From contig VMSX01000017.1 in assembly GCA_013791905.1 (NCBI GenBank), forward strand, positions 186,001 through 250,000: a stretch of DNA of 64,000 bases. The letters run 5' to 3'. The notes under the pieces are model-generated. The model did not search any database, had not been told where the DNA came from, and saw only the letters and a program-made list of their open reading frames with translations. The position numbers were made by a program, and so were the translations under genes. Shown here piece after piece: positions 9,090 through 18,605 of this stretch. The stretch is from Rhodocyclaceae bacterium. GTDB lineage: Bacteria; Pseudomonadota; Gammaproteobacteria; Burkholderiales; Rhodocyclaceae. The first letter of the stretch is position 1, and each line of letters begins with the position of its first letter.

Positions 9090-10379
9090 ATGAGAATCGA
9101 AATTCGCAACGGTCGGGTCATCGACCCGGCCAGTGGCATGGACCGCGCCGCCAACGTTTTTGTTGCCAATGGCAAGATAGTCGGCGCTGGCGAGACGCCG
9201 CCTGATGGCTTTACTGCCGAAGGCGTGATCGATGCCAGCGGCTGCATCGTTTGCCCCGGTTTGATTGACCTGTCGGCACGCCTGCGCGAACCCGGTTTTG
9301 AATACAAGGCCACGCTCGAGTCCGAGATGGCGGCGGCCGCCGCTGGCGGTGTCACCCGCCTGGTCTGCCCGCCTGATACCGACCCGCCGCTCGACGAGCC
9401 GGGGCTGGTCGAGATGCTCAAATACCGTGCGCGCCAGCCGGGGTTTGCCCATGTTCACCCTCTGGGTGCGCTCACCGTCGGCCTTGCCGGCCAGCGCCTC
9501 ACGGAGATGGCGGAGCTGGCCGAGGCAGGTTGCATCGCCTTTGGCCAGGCGGATGTCAGCGTGGTTGATACCAAGGTGTTGTTGCGCGCCATGCAATACG
9601 CCGCCACCTTCGGTTTCCCCGTCTGGTTGCAGGCGCAGGACGCGCATCTCGCCAAGGGCGGCGTTGCCCACGACGGCGCAATCGCCGCGCGGCTGGGGCT
9701 GGCCGGCATTCCGGTGGTTGCCGAGACCGTAGCGCTGGCCACCTATCTGCAACTGGCGCGCGAGACGGGGGGGCGCCTGCACATCCGCCGCCTGTCGTCG
9801 GCCGCCGGGCTGGAATTGGTCCGGGCTGCGCGTGCCGACGGCCTGCCCGTCACCTGCGACATCACCACCCAGCACCTGCACCTGTGCGACCGCGACATCG
9901 GCTTCTTCAATGCCCACGCCCGGCTCACCCCACCGCTGCGCTCGGCCAAGGACCGTGCCGCACTGGCGCTCGGTCTGGCCGACGGTAGCATCGATGTGCT
10001 GTGTTCCGACCACACGCCCGTCGATGACGACGCCAAGCAATTGCCCTTCGACGAGGCCGAACCCGGCGCAACCGGCCTGGAACTGCTGTTGCCGCTCACC
10101 CTGCGCTGGGCCAGCACGGCGCAGTTGCCGCTGACCACGGCATTGGCCCGCATTACCAGTGATCCGGCGCGCATTCTCGGCCTCGATTGCGGGCGCATCG
10201 CGGTTGGCGCACCTGCAGACCTGTGCGTGTTCGACCCCGCGGCCCGCTTTATAGTCAGTCGCGAACGCCTGAAAAGCCAGGGCAAGAACACCCCCTTCCT
10301 TGGCCAGGAACTGGCCGGCGAAGTGCGCTATACGCTGATCGATGGCCATCTCGCCTATGCGGCGGAAAAACTGCTGTGA
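9090..10379 (+). CDS. Dihydroorotase-like protein lacking the catalytic HxH (pseudo-DHOase, PyrC')
   Basis: This 429-residue amidohydrolase-fold protein follows pyrB. Active class I dihydroorotases read DxHxHLREPG in the first zinc motif. Here the segment is CPGLIDLSARLREPG, so both metal-binding histidines are replaced. The rest of the fold is kept, including VTRLVCPPDTDPP and SDHTPVDDDAK near the C-terminus. In Pseudomonas the matching inactive PyrC' is a structural partner needed for the PyrB dodecamer. I infer the same here, so a true pyrC should lie elsewhere in the genome. The ATG at 9090 follows GGAGGCAGC. The stop overlaps the next start (GTGA). Confidence 0.9.
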   Translation: MRIEIRNGRVIDPASGMDRAANVFVANGKIVGAGETPPDGFTAEGVIDASGCIVCPGLIDLSARLREPGFEYKATLESEMAAAAAGGVTRLVCPPDTDPPLDEPGLVEMLKYRARQPGFAHVHPLGALTVGLAGQRLTEMAELAEAGCIAFGQADVSVVDTKVLLRAMQYAATFGFPVWLQAQDAHLAKGGVAHDGAIAARLGLAGIPVVAETVALATYLQLARETGGRLHIRRLSSAAGLELVRAARADGLPVTCDITTQHLHLCDRDIGFFNAHARLTPPLRSAKDRAALALGLADGSIDVLCSDHTPVDDDAKQLPFDEAEPGATGLELLLPLTLRWASTAQLPLTTALARITSDPARILGLDCGRIAVGAPADLCVFDPAARFIVSRERLKSQGKNTPFLGQELAGEVRYTLIDGHLAYAAEKLL

Positions 10380-10717
10380 TCATTACCTTCAAATCCGCGG
10401 CCAGCGCCGATGTTATCTACTTCGGTGATGTGGCCAAACGCATGATGGAATTGATGGGCAAGGTTGCCTGCGACCAGGGCATCGTCACCGTCGAACAACT
10501 GCCCGCGGCAATCGCCCGGCTGAAGGCGGCGATTGCGGAGGACAAGGAGCGCCATCGCCAGCACGTCCTCGACGACGAAGCGAAAACGGAGGCGGACGCG
10601 GGCGGCGGCCCCTGCGCCACCCGCCCCTATGTCAGCCTGACGCAGCGTGCCGCGCCGCTGCTGGCGATGCTGGAAGAATCCTTGGGCGAAAAAAAGCCGG
10701 TGGTCTGGGGAGTCTGA
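10376..10717 (+). CDS. DUF1840 family protein
   Basis: This 113-residue protein starts at GTG 10376, overlapping the pyrC' stop by four bases. The N-terminus IITFKSAASADVIYFGDVAKRMMELMGK fits the DUF1840 pattern of betaproteobacterial proteins. The middle is helical and charged, and the end has SLTQRAAPLLAMLEESL. No function is known. The overlap puts it at the end of the pyrimidine operon, but that arrangement alone does not give it a role in the pathway. It is convergent with the next gene across a 21-base gap. Confidence 0.8.
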   Translation: MIITFKSAASADVIYFGDVAKRMMELMGKVACDQGIVTVEQLPAAIARLKAAIAEDKERHRQHVLDDEAKTEADAGGGPCATRPYVSLTQRAAPLLAMLEESLGEKKPVVWGV

Positions 10718-10738
10718 ACTCGGGGGTGGCTCGTTCGC

Positions 10739-11314
10739 TCAGAACAGTTCGATCTCGCCACCGTGGCTGCGGATATCCTGCAGGCGCGCGGCCATGTAGG
10801 TTTCCAGCGCCTCCTTGACTGTGGCGCCCGCCAGTACCGACTGGAACATGACGCGCTCCTCGGCCATGGTGTACTTGGCGAGAATCCCGTCCTGCAGCGC
10901 TTTCCACTCGGCCGGCTTGAACAGCCGCTGCTGGTCGGCAACCAGTTCGGAGAGTCCGGCCAACCCGTGACAGACGTGCTCGAGACGCTGTATCAGCTTG
11001 TCATAGAACTGGAAGGCAACGATCGCCTGGTGTACTTTGCTCGACACCAACTGTGAGTTGGCCTGGATTTCCGCTTTGACCAAGCCATTGCCGATGGTGT
11101 CAGGCAAGGTGCTGATGGCGGCGTCGATCACTTGCAGCGTATCGACCAGCGAGGTGAAGGTGTCGGCCAGCACATCGACCGAATTGTTCGAGTCTTTCAT
11201 TGCCGCCTCGACCTGGCCGGCGGCGAGCTCCAGCATCAGAACGGTTTCCCTGACCTGGCTCCAGTCGAGGTCGGGGGCGTGGGCGCTGGTGCCGCGCGTT
11301 ATATCCTGATCCAT
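10739..11314 (-). CDS. Helical protein of unknown function, distantly CheZ-like
   Basis: The 191 residues are predicted mostly alpha-helical. The stretch AFQFYDKLIQRLEHV resembles the core of CheZ-type and four-helix-bundle chemotaxis proteins (FQDxxxQxxxR), but the likeness is short. The phosphatase Asp-Gln pair cannot be placed with certainty. There is no signal peptide or membrane segment. It is followed on the same strand, upstream, by another unknown gene. A role in chemosensory or c-di-GMP signalling is only a guess. Confidence 0.7.
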   Translation of the reverse strand: MDQDITRGTSAHAPDLDWSQVRETVLMLELAAGQVEAAMKDSNNSVDVLADTFTSLVDTLQVIDAAISTLPDTIGNGLVKAEIQANSQLVSSKVHQAIVAFQFYDKLIQRLEHVCHGLAGLSELVADQQRLFKPAEWKALQDGILAKYTMAEERVMFQSVLAGATVKEALETYMAARLQDIRSHGGEIELF

Positions 11315-11368
11315 GTAGCTGCTGGCCCCCGGTATTTACAGAGCGCCATATTAAACCCGATCAGCGCT

Positions 11369-11824
11369 TCAGTGCGGCTTGTTCTCGTCCATGCCAATGA
11401 ATGAAATGGGAAATACGGCTTCTGGTCCGGCACCGCGACTCGGTAAGTTTTTGTAATCCGGCATCTGCTCGGCATTGACGCCGGAGGCCTGGACCAATTT
11501 CTGGATCAATAGCTGAATCTGGTCGGTAAACCAGTCTTCTTCATAGCTGGTCGGCATGAAACGCATTTCACGCACGCTTTCGGGTATTTCGTCGGCCGAC
11601 ACGGCCTCGTTGGCGGCATGGGCGGTCGAAAAGAAGGGGCCGGCGATGAAGCGCAGGCGCAGTTCGCCCGCTTCATCGAGATCAAGGATGAAGATGCGCG
11701 CCCCTTCGGCGGTTTCGTCGTTATCGCCAAACACCGGCATGGCCGCAAAGGCCGCCTTCTTTTGCTGCTGGACGTAGCTGACGGCGTCGTTGAAGGACAT
11801 GCGATTGTCTGTGGTGTCGGTCAT
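11369..11824 (-). CDS. Hypothetical cytosolic protein
   Basis: This 151-residue acidic protein begins MTDTTDNRMSFNDAV. It contains ARIFILDLDEAGELRLRFIAGPFF and ends ISFIGMDENKPH. I recognise no domain. The even codon use, the ATG with AGGAGAAAC before it, and the same-strand position between metH and the helical gene support a real gene. It may be cotranscribed downstream of metH; the gap is 39 bases. Confidence 0.75.
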   Translation of the reverse strand: MTDTTDNRMSFNDAVSYVQQQKKAAFAAMPVFGDNDETAEGARIFILDLDEAGELRLRFIAGPFFSTAHAANEAVSADEIPESVREMRFMPTSYEEDWFTDQIQLLIQKLVQASGVNAEQMPDYKNLPSRGAGPEAVFPISFIGMDENKPH

Positions 11825-11863
11825 CTTGTTTCTCCTGTATTGGGTTGCTCAGCGATTCCGGGT

Positions 11864-14800
11864 TCAGAGCAGCGGTGCGAGCCATCTTTCGGCTTCTTGA
11901 TTTGTATAACTGGTGCGTCTTGCCCAATCTTCAAGCTGGTCACGGCCAATTTTCGAGACAGCAAAATAGCGGGCTGCGGGATGGGCGAAGTAAAAGCCAG
12001 CGACGGCGGCGGCCGGCAGCATGGCGAAATTTTCGGTGATCTCGATGCCGACGGCGCTGGCGTCGAGCATTTCGAGCAAAGCCTTCTTGACCGTATGGTC
12101 CGGGCAGGCGGGATAGCCGGGGGCCGGGCGGATGCCCTGATATTTCTCGGTAATCAAGGCTTCAAGCTCCAGACCTTCGTCGCGCGCATAGCCCCAGTCG
12201 TCCACGCGCACCCGCTCATGCAGCCACTCGGCGGCGGCTTCGGCGAGGCGGTCGGCGAGCGATTTCAGCATGATGGCGCGGTAATCGTCGTGGGCCGCCT
12301 CGAATTCCGCGAGCTTGGCCTCGATGCCGATCCCCGCCGTGACGGCGAAGGCGCCAATGTAGTCGGGCACCGCCGTACCGCCAGCGCCGACTTTTGGTGC
12401 AATGAAATCAGCCAGGCACTGGTTGGGCTGGCCGTTCGGCCGTTCGTGCTGCTGTCGCAGGCCGTGCCAGGTCATCAGCACTTTTGTGCGTGATTCGTCA
12501 GCGTAAATTTCGATGTCGTCGCCATTGGCCGCGCAGTTGGCTGGATATAGACCGAATGTCGCATTGGCGACCAGCCATTTTTCAGCCACGAGCTGTTCCA
12601 GCATGGCCTGGGCGTCGGCAAACACCGACCGGGCCTGTTCGCCGACGCGGTCATCGTCGAGAAGCTGCGGATAGCGACCGGGCAGATCCCAGGTCTGGAA
12701 AAAGGGGCCCCAGTCGATGTAGCGCGCCAGCGTGGCGAGGTCGATCTGGCAAAGCTGGCGCAGGCCGGGGCGGCGGGGCGGGAAGGGGGCGTACTCCAGC
12801 TTGGCGTGGTTGGCGCGCGCGGCAGCCAGCGATACCAGTTTCACCCCTTGTTTGGCCGCGTGCAGTTCGCGCACCTTGCGGTAGTCGGCGGCGATTTCTT
12901 CCTTGAAGCCGGCCGCCTGCTCGTCAGACAATAGCTTGGTCACCACGCCGACGGCGCGCGAGGCATCCGGCACATACACCACCGTGCCCTGATAGTGGGG
13001 CGCGATCTTGATGGCAGTGTGGGCGCGACTGGTGGTGGCGCCACCGATTAAAAGTGGCACGGTAAAGCCCTGCCGCTGCATTTCGCTGGCGACATGGCTC
13101 ATTTCCTCCAGCGAAGGCGTGATCAGCCCGGACAAGCCCACCGCGTCTGCCTGGTGTTCCTTCGCGGCGTGGAGGATCTTGTCGGCGGCGACCATCACGC
13201 CAAGGTCGACGATCTCGTAGCCATTGCAGGCCAGCACCACGCCGACGATGTTTTTGCCGATGTCATGGACGTCGCCTTTCACGGTGGCGATGACGATCTT
13301 GCCTTTCGCGGCAGCGCCGGTGCGCAGTTTTTCTGCCTCGATGTAGGGCAGCAGATGGGCAACCGCCTGTTTCATGACGCGCGCCGATTTCACCACCTGC
13401 GGCAGAAACATCTTGCCGGCGCCGAACAGGTCGCCGACGACGTTCATGCCAGCCATCAGCGGGCCTTCGATGACTGCCAGCGGCGGGCGGCCCAGCGCTG
13501 TGAGTGCGGCGCGGCATTCTTCCGTGTCGGCGACGACGTATTCGGTGATGCCGCGCACCATGGCGTGTTCGAGGCGCTTGTCCACCGGCCACTCACGCCA
13601 GGCGAGATCCTGCACCCGCTCACGGGCGCCACCCTTGACCGAAGTGGCGAACTCGACCAGTGCATCGCCGGCGCTGGGCTTGCGATTGAGCACCACATCC
13701 TCGACCTTCTCGCGCAGCACCGGCTCGATCTGGTCGTAAACGCCCAGCTGGCCGGCATTGACGATACCCATGGTGAGTCCGGCGCGGATTGCGTGGTAGA
13801 GGAAAACGGTGTGGATGGCTTCGCGCACCGGCTCGTTGCCGCGAAAGCTGAAGCTGACATTCGAGATGCCGCCAGAGACGCCGGCGTGCGGCAGGTTCTG
13901 CCTGATCCAGCGTGTCGCCTCGATGAAATCGACGGCATAGTTGTCGTGCTCGGGGATGCCGGTGGCAATGGCGAACACGTTCGGGTCGAAGATGATGTCG
14001 GTGGCCGGGAACCCGTCGGCGACCAGCAGGTCGTAGGCGCGCTGGCAGATGCCGATCTTGCGCTGATAGGTGTCGGCCTGACCGGCCGTGTCGAAGGCCA
14101 TGACGATCACGGCCGCGCCGAGGCGCCGCGCGGCGCGGGCTTGCACAAGGAATTTCTCCTCGCCTTCCTTCATCGAAATCGAATTGACGATGCCCTTGCC
14201 CTGCACGCATTTCAGGCCGGCCTCGATCACTTCCCACTTCGACGAGTCGAGCATGATCGGCACCCTGGAGATGTCGGGCTCGCTGGCGATCAGGTTGCAG
14301 AAACGTACCATCGCCGCCTGCGAATCGAGCATCGCCTCGTCCATGTTGATGTCGATGATCTGCGCGCCGTTTTCCACCTGCTGGCGCGCGACGACGAGCG
14401 CGTCGTCGTAACGGTCTTCGAGAACCATCTTGGCGAAGGCGCGTGAGCCGGTGACATTGGTGCGTTCGCCGACGTTGACGAAAAGCGAGTCAGCGCCGAT
14501 GTTGCAGGGCTCCAATCCGGCGAGCCGCAATGAACAGTCGGCGCTGGTCTCATTGCCAACTGAGCGGCGAGGTGCGATGTCCTGAAGCGCATCTGCAATC
14601 GCGCGAATGTGCTCGGGCGTGGTGCCGCAGCAGCCGCCAGCGATGTTGAGCAGGCCGTCCTTGGCCCACTGCGCCAGTTCGGCGGCCAGCATCTCGGGCG
14701 TCTCGTCGTAACCGCCAAAAGCATTGGGCAGTCCGGCATTCGGATGCGCCGAGACGAAGCAGTCGGCGACATGGCCGATTTCTTCGACGTACTGGCGCAG

Positions 14801-15556
14801 TTCTTGCGCGCCGAGTGCGCAGTTCAGGCCGAACGACAGTGGCTGGGTATGGCGCAGCGAATTCCAGAACGCCTCCGCCGTCTGACCTGACAGCGTGCGG
14901 CCCGAGGCGTCGGTGATGGTGCCGGAGATCATGATCGGCCAGCGCCGTCCGGCCTGATCGAAGAAGCTTTCGATGGCGAACAGTGCCGCCTTGGCGTTCA
15001 GCGTGTCGAAAATGGTTTCGAGCAGCAAAATGTCTGCACCGCCTTCGACCAGGCCGCGGACTGCTTCGTGGTAGTCGGCGACCAGCGCATCGAAGCTGGT
15101 GTTGCGGAAGCCCGGATCATTGACGTCGGGGGAAAGGGAGCAGGTGCGCGAGGTGGGGCCCAGCACGCCGGCGACGAAGCGCGGCTTGTCAGGCGTCGAG
15201 TATTGGTCGGCAATTTCTCTGGCAAGTCGCGCGCCGGTTACATTGAGCTCGTAGGCGAACGCTTCCAGCCCGTACTCGGCCTGCGAGACGCGCGTTGCGT
15301 TGAAGGTGTTGGTTTCGAGGATGTCGGCGCCGGCGGCGAGATAAGCGGCGTGAATGCCGCTAATGACATCCGGTCGCGTCAGGCTGAGCAGGTCGTTATT
15401 ACCCTTAAGGTCTTTCGCATGCTGCGCAAAGCGTGCGCCACGATAGTCGGCTTCGACGAGTCGGTGTTTCTGCACCATGGTGCCCATGGCGCCGTCGAGG
15501 ATGAGAATGCGCAGCGCGAGCAGATCGCGCAGCTCGCTGGAGCGGTCGGGTGACAT
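11864..15556 (-). CDS. metH: Cobalamin-dependent methionine synthase
   Basis: This 1230-residue enzyme moves the methyl group of methyltetrahydrofolate to homocysteine through cobalamin. The homocysteine module comes first ([10 protein letters not shown]; zinc cysteines in GLNCALGAQ and [10 protein letters not shown]). Next is the pterin module ([13 protein letters not shown]), then the cobalamin module with DVHDIGKN carrying the axial His, and last the SAM-dependent activation module ([12 protein letters not shown]). The length matches the four-module enzyme. In the activation module [18 protein letters not shown] contains a family A repeat where relatives usually have a shorter loop of the type APKESG-DYIGAF. 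No cobalamin riboswitch fits the 120-base upstream gap. It is divergent from the rhodanese gene. Confidence 0.97.
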   Translation of the reverse strand: MSPDRSSELRDLLALRILILDGAMGTMVQKHRLVEADYRGARFAQHAKDLKGNNDLLSLTRPDVISGIHAAYLAAGADILETNTFNATRVSQAEYGLEAFAYELNVTGARLAREIADQYSTPDKPRFVAGVLGPTSRTCSLSPDVNDPGFRNTSFDALVADYHEAVRGLVEGGADILLLETIFDTLNAKAALFAIESFFDQAGRRWPIMISGTITDASGRTLSGQTAEAFWNSLRHTQPLSFGLNCALGAQELRQYVEEIGHVADCFVSAHPNAGLPNAFGGYDETPEMLAAELAQWAKDGLLNIAGGCCGTTPEHIRAIADALQDIAPRRSVGNETSADCSLRLAGLEPCNIGADSLFVNVGERTNVTGSRAFAKMVLEDRYDDALVVARQQVENGAQIIDINMDEAMLDSQAAMVRFCNLIASEPDISRVPIMLDSSKWEVIEAGLKCVQGKGIVNSISMKEGEEKFLVQARAARRLGAAVIVMAFDTAGQADTYQRKIGICQRAYDLLVADGFPATDIIFDPNVFAIATGIPEHDNYAVDFIEATRWIRQNLPHAGVSGGISNVSFSFRGNEPVREAIHTVFLYHAIRAGLTMGIVNAGQLGVYDQIEPVLREKVEDVVLNRKPSAGDALVEFATSVKGGARERVQDLAWREWPVDKRLEHAMVRGITEYVVADTEECRAALTALGRPPLAVIEGPLMAGMNVVGDLFGAGKMFLPQVVKSARVMKQAVAHLLPYIEAEKLRTGAAAKGKIVIATVKGDVHDIGKNIVGVVLACNGYEIVDLGVMVAADKILHAAKEHQADAVGLSGLITPSLEEMSHVASEMQRQGFTVPLLIGGATTSRAHTAIKIAPHYQGTVVYVPDASRAVGVVTKLLSDEQAAGFKEEIAADYRKVRELHAAKQGVKLVSLAAARANHAKLEYAPFPPRRPGLRQLCQIDLATLARYIDWGPFFQTWDLPGRYPQLLDDDRVGEQARSVFADAQAMLEQLVAEKWLVANATFGLYPANCAANGDDIEIYADESRTKVLMTWHGLRQQHERPNGQPNQCLADFIAPKVGAGGTAVPDYIGAFAVTAGIGIEAKLAEFEAAHDDYRAIMLKSLADRLAEAAAEWLHERVRVDDWGYARDEGLELEALITEKYQGIRPAPGYPACPDHTVKKALLEMLDASAVGIEITENFAMLPAAAVAGFYFAHPAARYFAVSKIGRDQLEDWARRTSYTNQEAERWLAPLL
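12371..12395 (-). repeat. Family A short repeat inside metH, in frame
   Basis: In the metH sense direction the copy reads as residues K-V-G-A-G-G-T-A in the activation module. It matches intergenic copies such as 42626-42650 almost base for base, which a purely protein-level explanation would not predict. Confidence 0.75.
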
Positions 15557-15676
15557 CGGAGGGTGGGTGCGAAATGGTTGAAATCAATGAAGATTCTAGC
15601 ATGTGGCGCATATTGGCTTGCTTAATGGCAACATTAGTAATATTGTTTCACATCAAGCCATAAGGAGAACTGTCTG

Positions 15677-16069
15677 ATGGAACACCTGACCCCGAAAGAG
15701 ACGGCCAAATTTCTGCACGAAAATCCCAAGGCGCTGTTCGTCGATTGCCGCAGCGAAATGGAATTCCTCTTTGTCGGCCATCCGGCCGGTGCGCTGCACG
15801 TCGCCTGGAACGACGGCCCGGACTGGGAAATCAACCCCCACTTTACCGGCGAAGTGAAGAAGTTCGCCGGCCATGCGACCGACCGCCCGGTGGTGCTGAT
15901 CTGCCGTTCCGGCTACCGCTCGGTCGATGCCGGCAATGCGCTCGAAGCGGCGGGTTTCACGCGCGTCTATAACGTGCTGCACGGCTTCGAAGGCGACCTC
16001 AACGATCATCATCACCGCGGCACCGAGAACGGCTGGCGCTTCGAGGGCCTGCCCTGGGAACAGTGCTGA
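15677..16069 (+). CDS. Single-domain rhodanese-like sulfurtransferase
   Basis: This 130-residue protein has one rhodanese domain. The active loop is C76-RSGYRS, and the N-terminal FVDCRSEMEFLFVGHP is the CH2A motif. Such proteins move sulfane sulfur or act as persulfide carriers; the physiological partner is unknown. No signal peptide is present, so it is cytosolic. AAGGAGAACTGTCTG before the ATG is a strong ribosome site. It is divergent from metH and convergent with dsbB. Confidence 0.9.
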   Translation: MEHLTPKETAKFLHENPKALFVDCRSEMEFLFVGHPAGALHVAWNDGPDWEINPHFTGEVKKFAGHATDRPVVLICRSGYRSVDAGNALEAAGFTRVYNVLHGFEGDLNDHHHRGTENGWRFEGLPWEQC

Positions 16070-16106
16070 TACTGCTGAGGTCGCGCCTGTTCCGGCTGTT
16101 GCTGGA

Positions 16107-16604
16107 TCAGCGGGAAATGCTTAACGCCCGCAGCGCCAGCAGCGTCATCGCGCTGAAGAACAGCAGCGACCATTCGGCAATCGACAGGCCGAGAAATACC
16201 CAGCCGGCTTCCGAGCACAGACCGCTGGCCTCGAACAGCAACGGCACCTGCTTGCCGGCCCAGGCGACGAGCTGCTCCCACCAGGGCTGTCCGCCGCCGC
16301 AACTGAAGCCCTGGGCAAAGCGTTGCAGCCAGGTCTGGTAACCGGCAATGCCGGCACCCGTGGCCGCCGTCACGGCCATCAGCAGGGCAACCAGCCGGTG
16401 ACCGCGGGTTGCCAGCAAAAGGAGCAGCGCCTCGATGCCAAGCAGCAGGTACAGCATGCGCTGCAGGATGCACAGCGGGCAGGCGGCCAGATTCAAGGTA
16501 GTGGCCAGCACCACGCCGCAGACAACCAGTGCGCAGCCGACCAGGCCGATGCTGGCGAGCTGCCAGCGTGGGTTACGCCAGAGGGTGGTCAAGAGTGTGG
16601 GCAT
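16107..16604 (-). CDS. dsbB: Disulfide bond formation protein B
   Basis: This inner-membrane quinone reductase reoxidises DsbA. The 165 residues form four membrane helices. The first redox pair is C42-PL-C45 just after helix 1, and the second is C103 and C131 in the second periplasmic loop (FSCGGG and GLCSEAGW). A thioredoxin-like gene lies on the other side of the divergent 118-base gap, and no dsbA is next to it. Confidence 0.95.
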   Translation of the reverse strand: MPTLLTTLWRNPRWQLASIGLVGCALVVCGVVLATTLNLAACPLCILQRMLYLLLGIEALLLLLATRGHRLVALLMAVTAATGAGIAGYQTWLQRFAQGFSCGGGQPWWEQLVAWAGKQVPLLFEASGLCSEAGWVFLGLSIAEWSLLFFSAMTLLALRALSISR

Positions 16605-16657
16605 GGAGGTTCAATGTGAATGGGAAAACGATAATAACAGGACCCGGCAAGGCACCC

Positions 16658-16704
16658 AAAGTCAGCGTGACCGAAGGGAATCCCTGTGGGACTGGCGTGA
16701 GGCG
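16658..16704 (+). repeat. Family A long repeat between dsbB and the ScsD-like gene
   Basis: The ends AAAGTCAGCG and GGGACTGGCG match the short form. Between them is an extra segment, TGACCGAAGGGAATCCCTGT, holding a small palindrome. A TATAAT at 16709-16714 follows and sits only 8 bases before the next start codon. Confidence 0.75.
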
Positions 16705-16722
16705 CTTATATAATATGCGGGT

Positions 16723-17289
16723 ATGCCTGAAACTCGCCTGACCACCATCCGCGCCGCCCTGCGCGATCCCAAACGCTGGAGGCGCTGGGCGCTGGAAGCG
16801 CTTGCCCTGCTCGGCATTATTGTTGCAATTACGCTTTGGCAAAACCGTGGCCTGGCCGAAGGCGTGGCACCCGCGCTGGCGGGGACCGATAGTGATGGCA
16901 TTGCAGTCAGTCTGGCCGAAATGCGGAAAGACTACGCTCAGGATGGAGTGGCGCGCCCGACGCTGGTGGTGTTCTGGGCGACCTGGTGCCCGGTGTGCCG
17001 GGCCGAGGAGGACAACATCGAGGCCGTCGCCAGGGACTGGCCGGTGCTGTCGGTGGCAATGCAATCTGGCGACGCAGAGGATGTCGACGATCACCTCCTG
17101 GCACGGCGGCTCACCGTGCCCGCCGTCATTGACGACGACGCCGACATTGCCGACCTCTGGAAAGTGCGCGGCGTGCCCACCCACTTCATTGTTGATCCCG
17201 CCGGCAATATCCGTTTCCGCATGGTGGGCTACACTTCGGAGTTCGGCCTGCGGGCGCGGCTATGGTGGGTGGAGAGGTTTCCGGAATGA
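16723..17289 (+). CDS. Membrane-anchored thioredoxin-like protein disulfide oxidoreductase (ScsD/TlpA type)
   Basis: The 188 residues have a short cytoplasmic N-terminus, one membrane helix at about 22-42, and a periplasmic thioredoxin fold. The active site is WATW-C89-PV-C92, with the cis-proline in RGVPTHFIVDP. CPVC and the length fit ScsD-like disulfide reductases better than cytochrome-c-specific CcmG. The target is unknown. It overlaps the MFS gene by ATGA, so the two are cotranscribed. The promoter-like TATAAT so near the ATG suggests a very short leader. Confidence 0.88.
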   Translation: MPETRLTTIRAALRDPKRWRRWALEALALLGIIVAITLWQNRGLAEGVAPALAGTDSDGIAVSLAEMRKDYAQDGVARPTLVVFWATWCPVCRAEEDNIEAVARDWPVLSVAMQSGDAEDVDDHLLARRLTVPAVIDDDADIADLWKVRGVPTHFIVDPAGNIRFRMVGYTSEFGLRARLWWVERFPE

Positions 17290-18602
17290 CCGCACCCTCA
17301 GTGGGTCTTACCACGCCGCCGCCCCTGCGGCTGGCCTGGATGATCTGGGGGCTGGGCGCCCTGTTTTACCTGTTTGCCTTCTATCAACGGGTCGCCCCTG
17401 CCGTAATGACCGACGCATTGATGGCCGACTTCGCCATCGGGGGTGCGGCGCTCGGTAACCTGTCGGCGTTCTATTTTTATTCCTATGTAGTGATGCAGAT
17501 CCCGACCGGGGTGATGGCCGACCGTTGGGGCCCGCGCCGGGTGCTGGCCGGCGGCGCCGGCATCGCTGCACTGGGCAGCCTGCTGTTCGCTTTCGCGCCG
17601 GATTTCGGCTGGGCCGGCTTCGGCCGGATGCTGGTGGGCGCGTCGGTGGCGGTAGCCTTTGTTTCCACGCTGAAGCTCGCGAGTCACTGGTTCCCGCCGC
17701 AGAAATATGCCCTGGCCTCAGGCATGGCGCTGTTCATGGGCGTGGTCGGCGGGGTGATGGCGGGGGTGCCGCTGCGCATGCTGGTTGAGAATTTCGGCTG
17801 GCGCATGGTGATGGGCAGCGCCGGCATTTTCGCCGCGTTGCTGTGTGTCGCCATCTGGCTGTTCGTGCGTGACGATCCAGCCGAGCGCGGCTACCAAAGC
17901 CATCATCAGCACGATGCCAGCCACCTGCGGGATGGAGGGCAACCACGCCGCCATCTGCCGATTCTCGCCGGCATCTTTCAGGTACTGTCCTACCGCAACA
18001 TCTGGTTGCTGATGTTGATGCAGATCGGTTTTTGCGGGGCGATACTCGCCTTTGCCGGCCTGTGGGGCGTGCCGTGGTTGCGGCAAGTGCATGGACTAGA
18101 CCCGAAGGCGGCGGCGGCGGTGACTTCGACGCTGCTGGTGGCCTGGGCGTTGGGCGGCCCCTTGCTCGGTAGCTGGTCGCAGCGCCTCGGCCGGCGCAAG
18201 CCGCTCTATCTCATGGCTGGTGCCGTGGCGGCGGCTGGCTGGCTGGCCGTAATCTTCCTTGCGCCACCCTTGTGGCTGATGGTGGTGCTGCTGGCGATCA
18301 CCGGCTTTGCCTCGGGCAACATCATCATCGGCTTCGCCTGGGCGAAGGAATCGCTGCCGATGCGTCTGATGGGCACCGCTTCCGGGGTGGTGAATATGGG
18401 GCCGCTGATGGGCGGCATGCTGCTGCAGCCCGGGGTGGGCTGGATGCTTGATCGCGGCTGGGGCGGCGAGCTGGCCGCCGGCGTACGCATCTACGATGCG
18501 GCGACCTGGCAGGCCAGCTTCGCTCTGCTGTTCGTTGCCGTCGCTATCGCGCTGGCCATGGTGCCGTTCGTGCGCGAATCGCACTGCCAGCAGGCGGTCT
18601 GA
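17286..18602 (+). CDS. MFS transporter
   Basis: This 438-residue carrier has about 12 membrane helices. The loop between helices 2 and 3 carries MADRWGPRRVLAGG, a classic MFS motif A. A His-rich stretch SHHQHDASH lies in the central cytoplasmic loop. The substrate cannot be told from sequence; the fold is like the nitrate/sugar-phosphate side of the MFS. It is cotranscribed with the ScsD-like gene and convergent with a LysR gene 3 bases beyond its stop. Confidence 0.88.
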   Translation: MTAPSVGLTTPPPLRLAWMIWGLGALFYLFAFYQRVAPAVMTDALMADFAIGGAALGNLSAFYFYSYVVMQIPTGVMADRWGPRRVLAGGAGIAALGSLLFAFAPDFGWAGFGRMLVGASVAVAFVSTLKLASHWFPPQKYALASGMALFMGVVGGVMAGVPLRMLVENFGWRMVMGSAGIFAALLCVAIWLFVRDDPAERGYQSHHQHDASHLRDGGQPRRHLPILAGIFQVLSYRNIWLLMLMQIGFCGAILAFAGLWGVPWLRQVHGLDPKAAAAVTSTLLVAWALGGPLLGSWSQRLGRRKPLYLMAGAVAAAGWLAVIFLAPPLWLMVVLLAITGFASGNIIIGFAWAKESLPMRLMGTASGVVNMGPLMGGMLLQPGVGWMLDRGWGGELAAGVRIYDAATWQASFALLFVAVAIALAMVPFVRESHCQQAV

Positions 18603-18605
18603 GTT

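Noticed and set aside
8916-10349. A 477-codon open frame antisense to the pseudo-dihydroorotase
   Set aside because: It is a shadow frame of a GC-rich gene: its translation is rich in Gln, Arg, Gly and Ala with no domain, while the plus strand encodes a clear amidohydrolase-fold protein.
13094-14446. A 450-codon open frame antisense to metH
   Set aside because: Shadow frame; metH motifs are intact throughout.
15557-15676. Cobalamin or SAM riboswitch before metH
   Set aside because: The gap is only 120 bases, has no box typical of either class, and also serves the divergent rhodanese gene.
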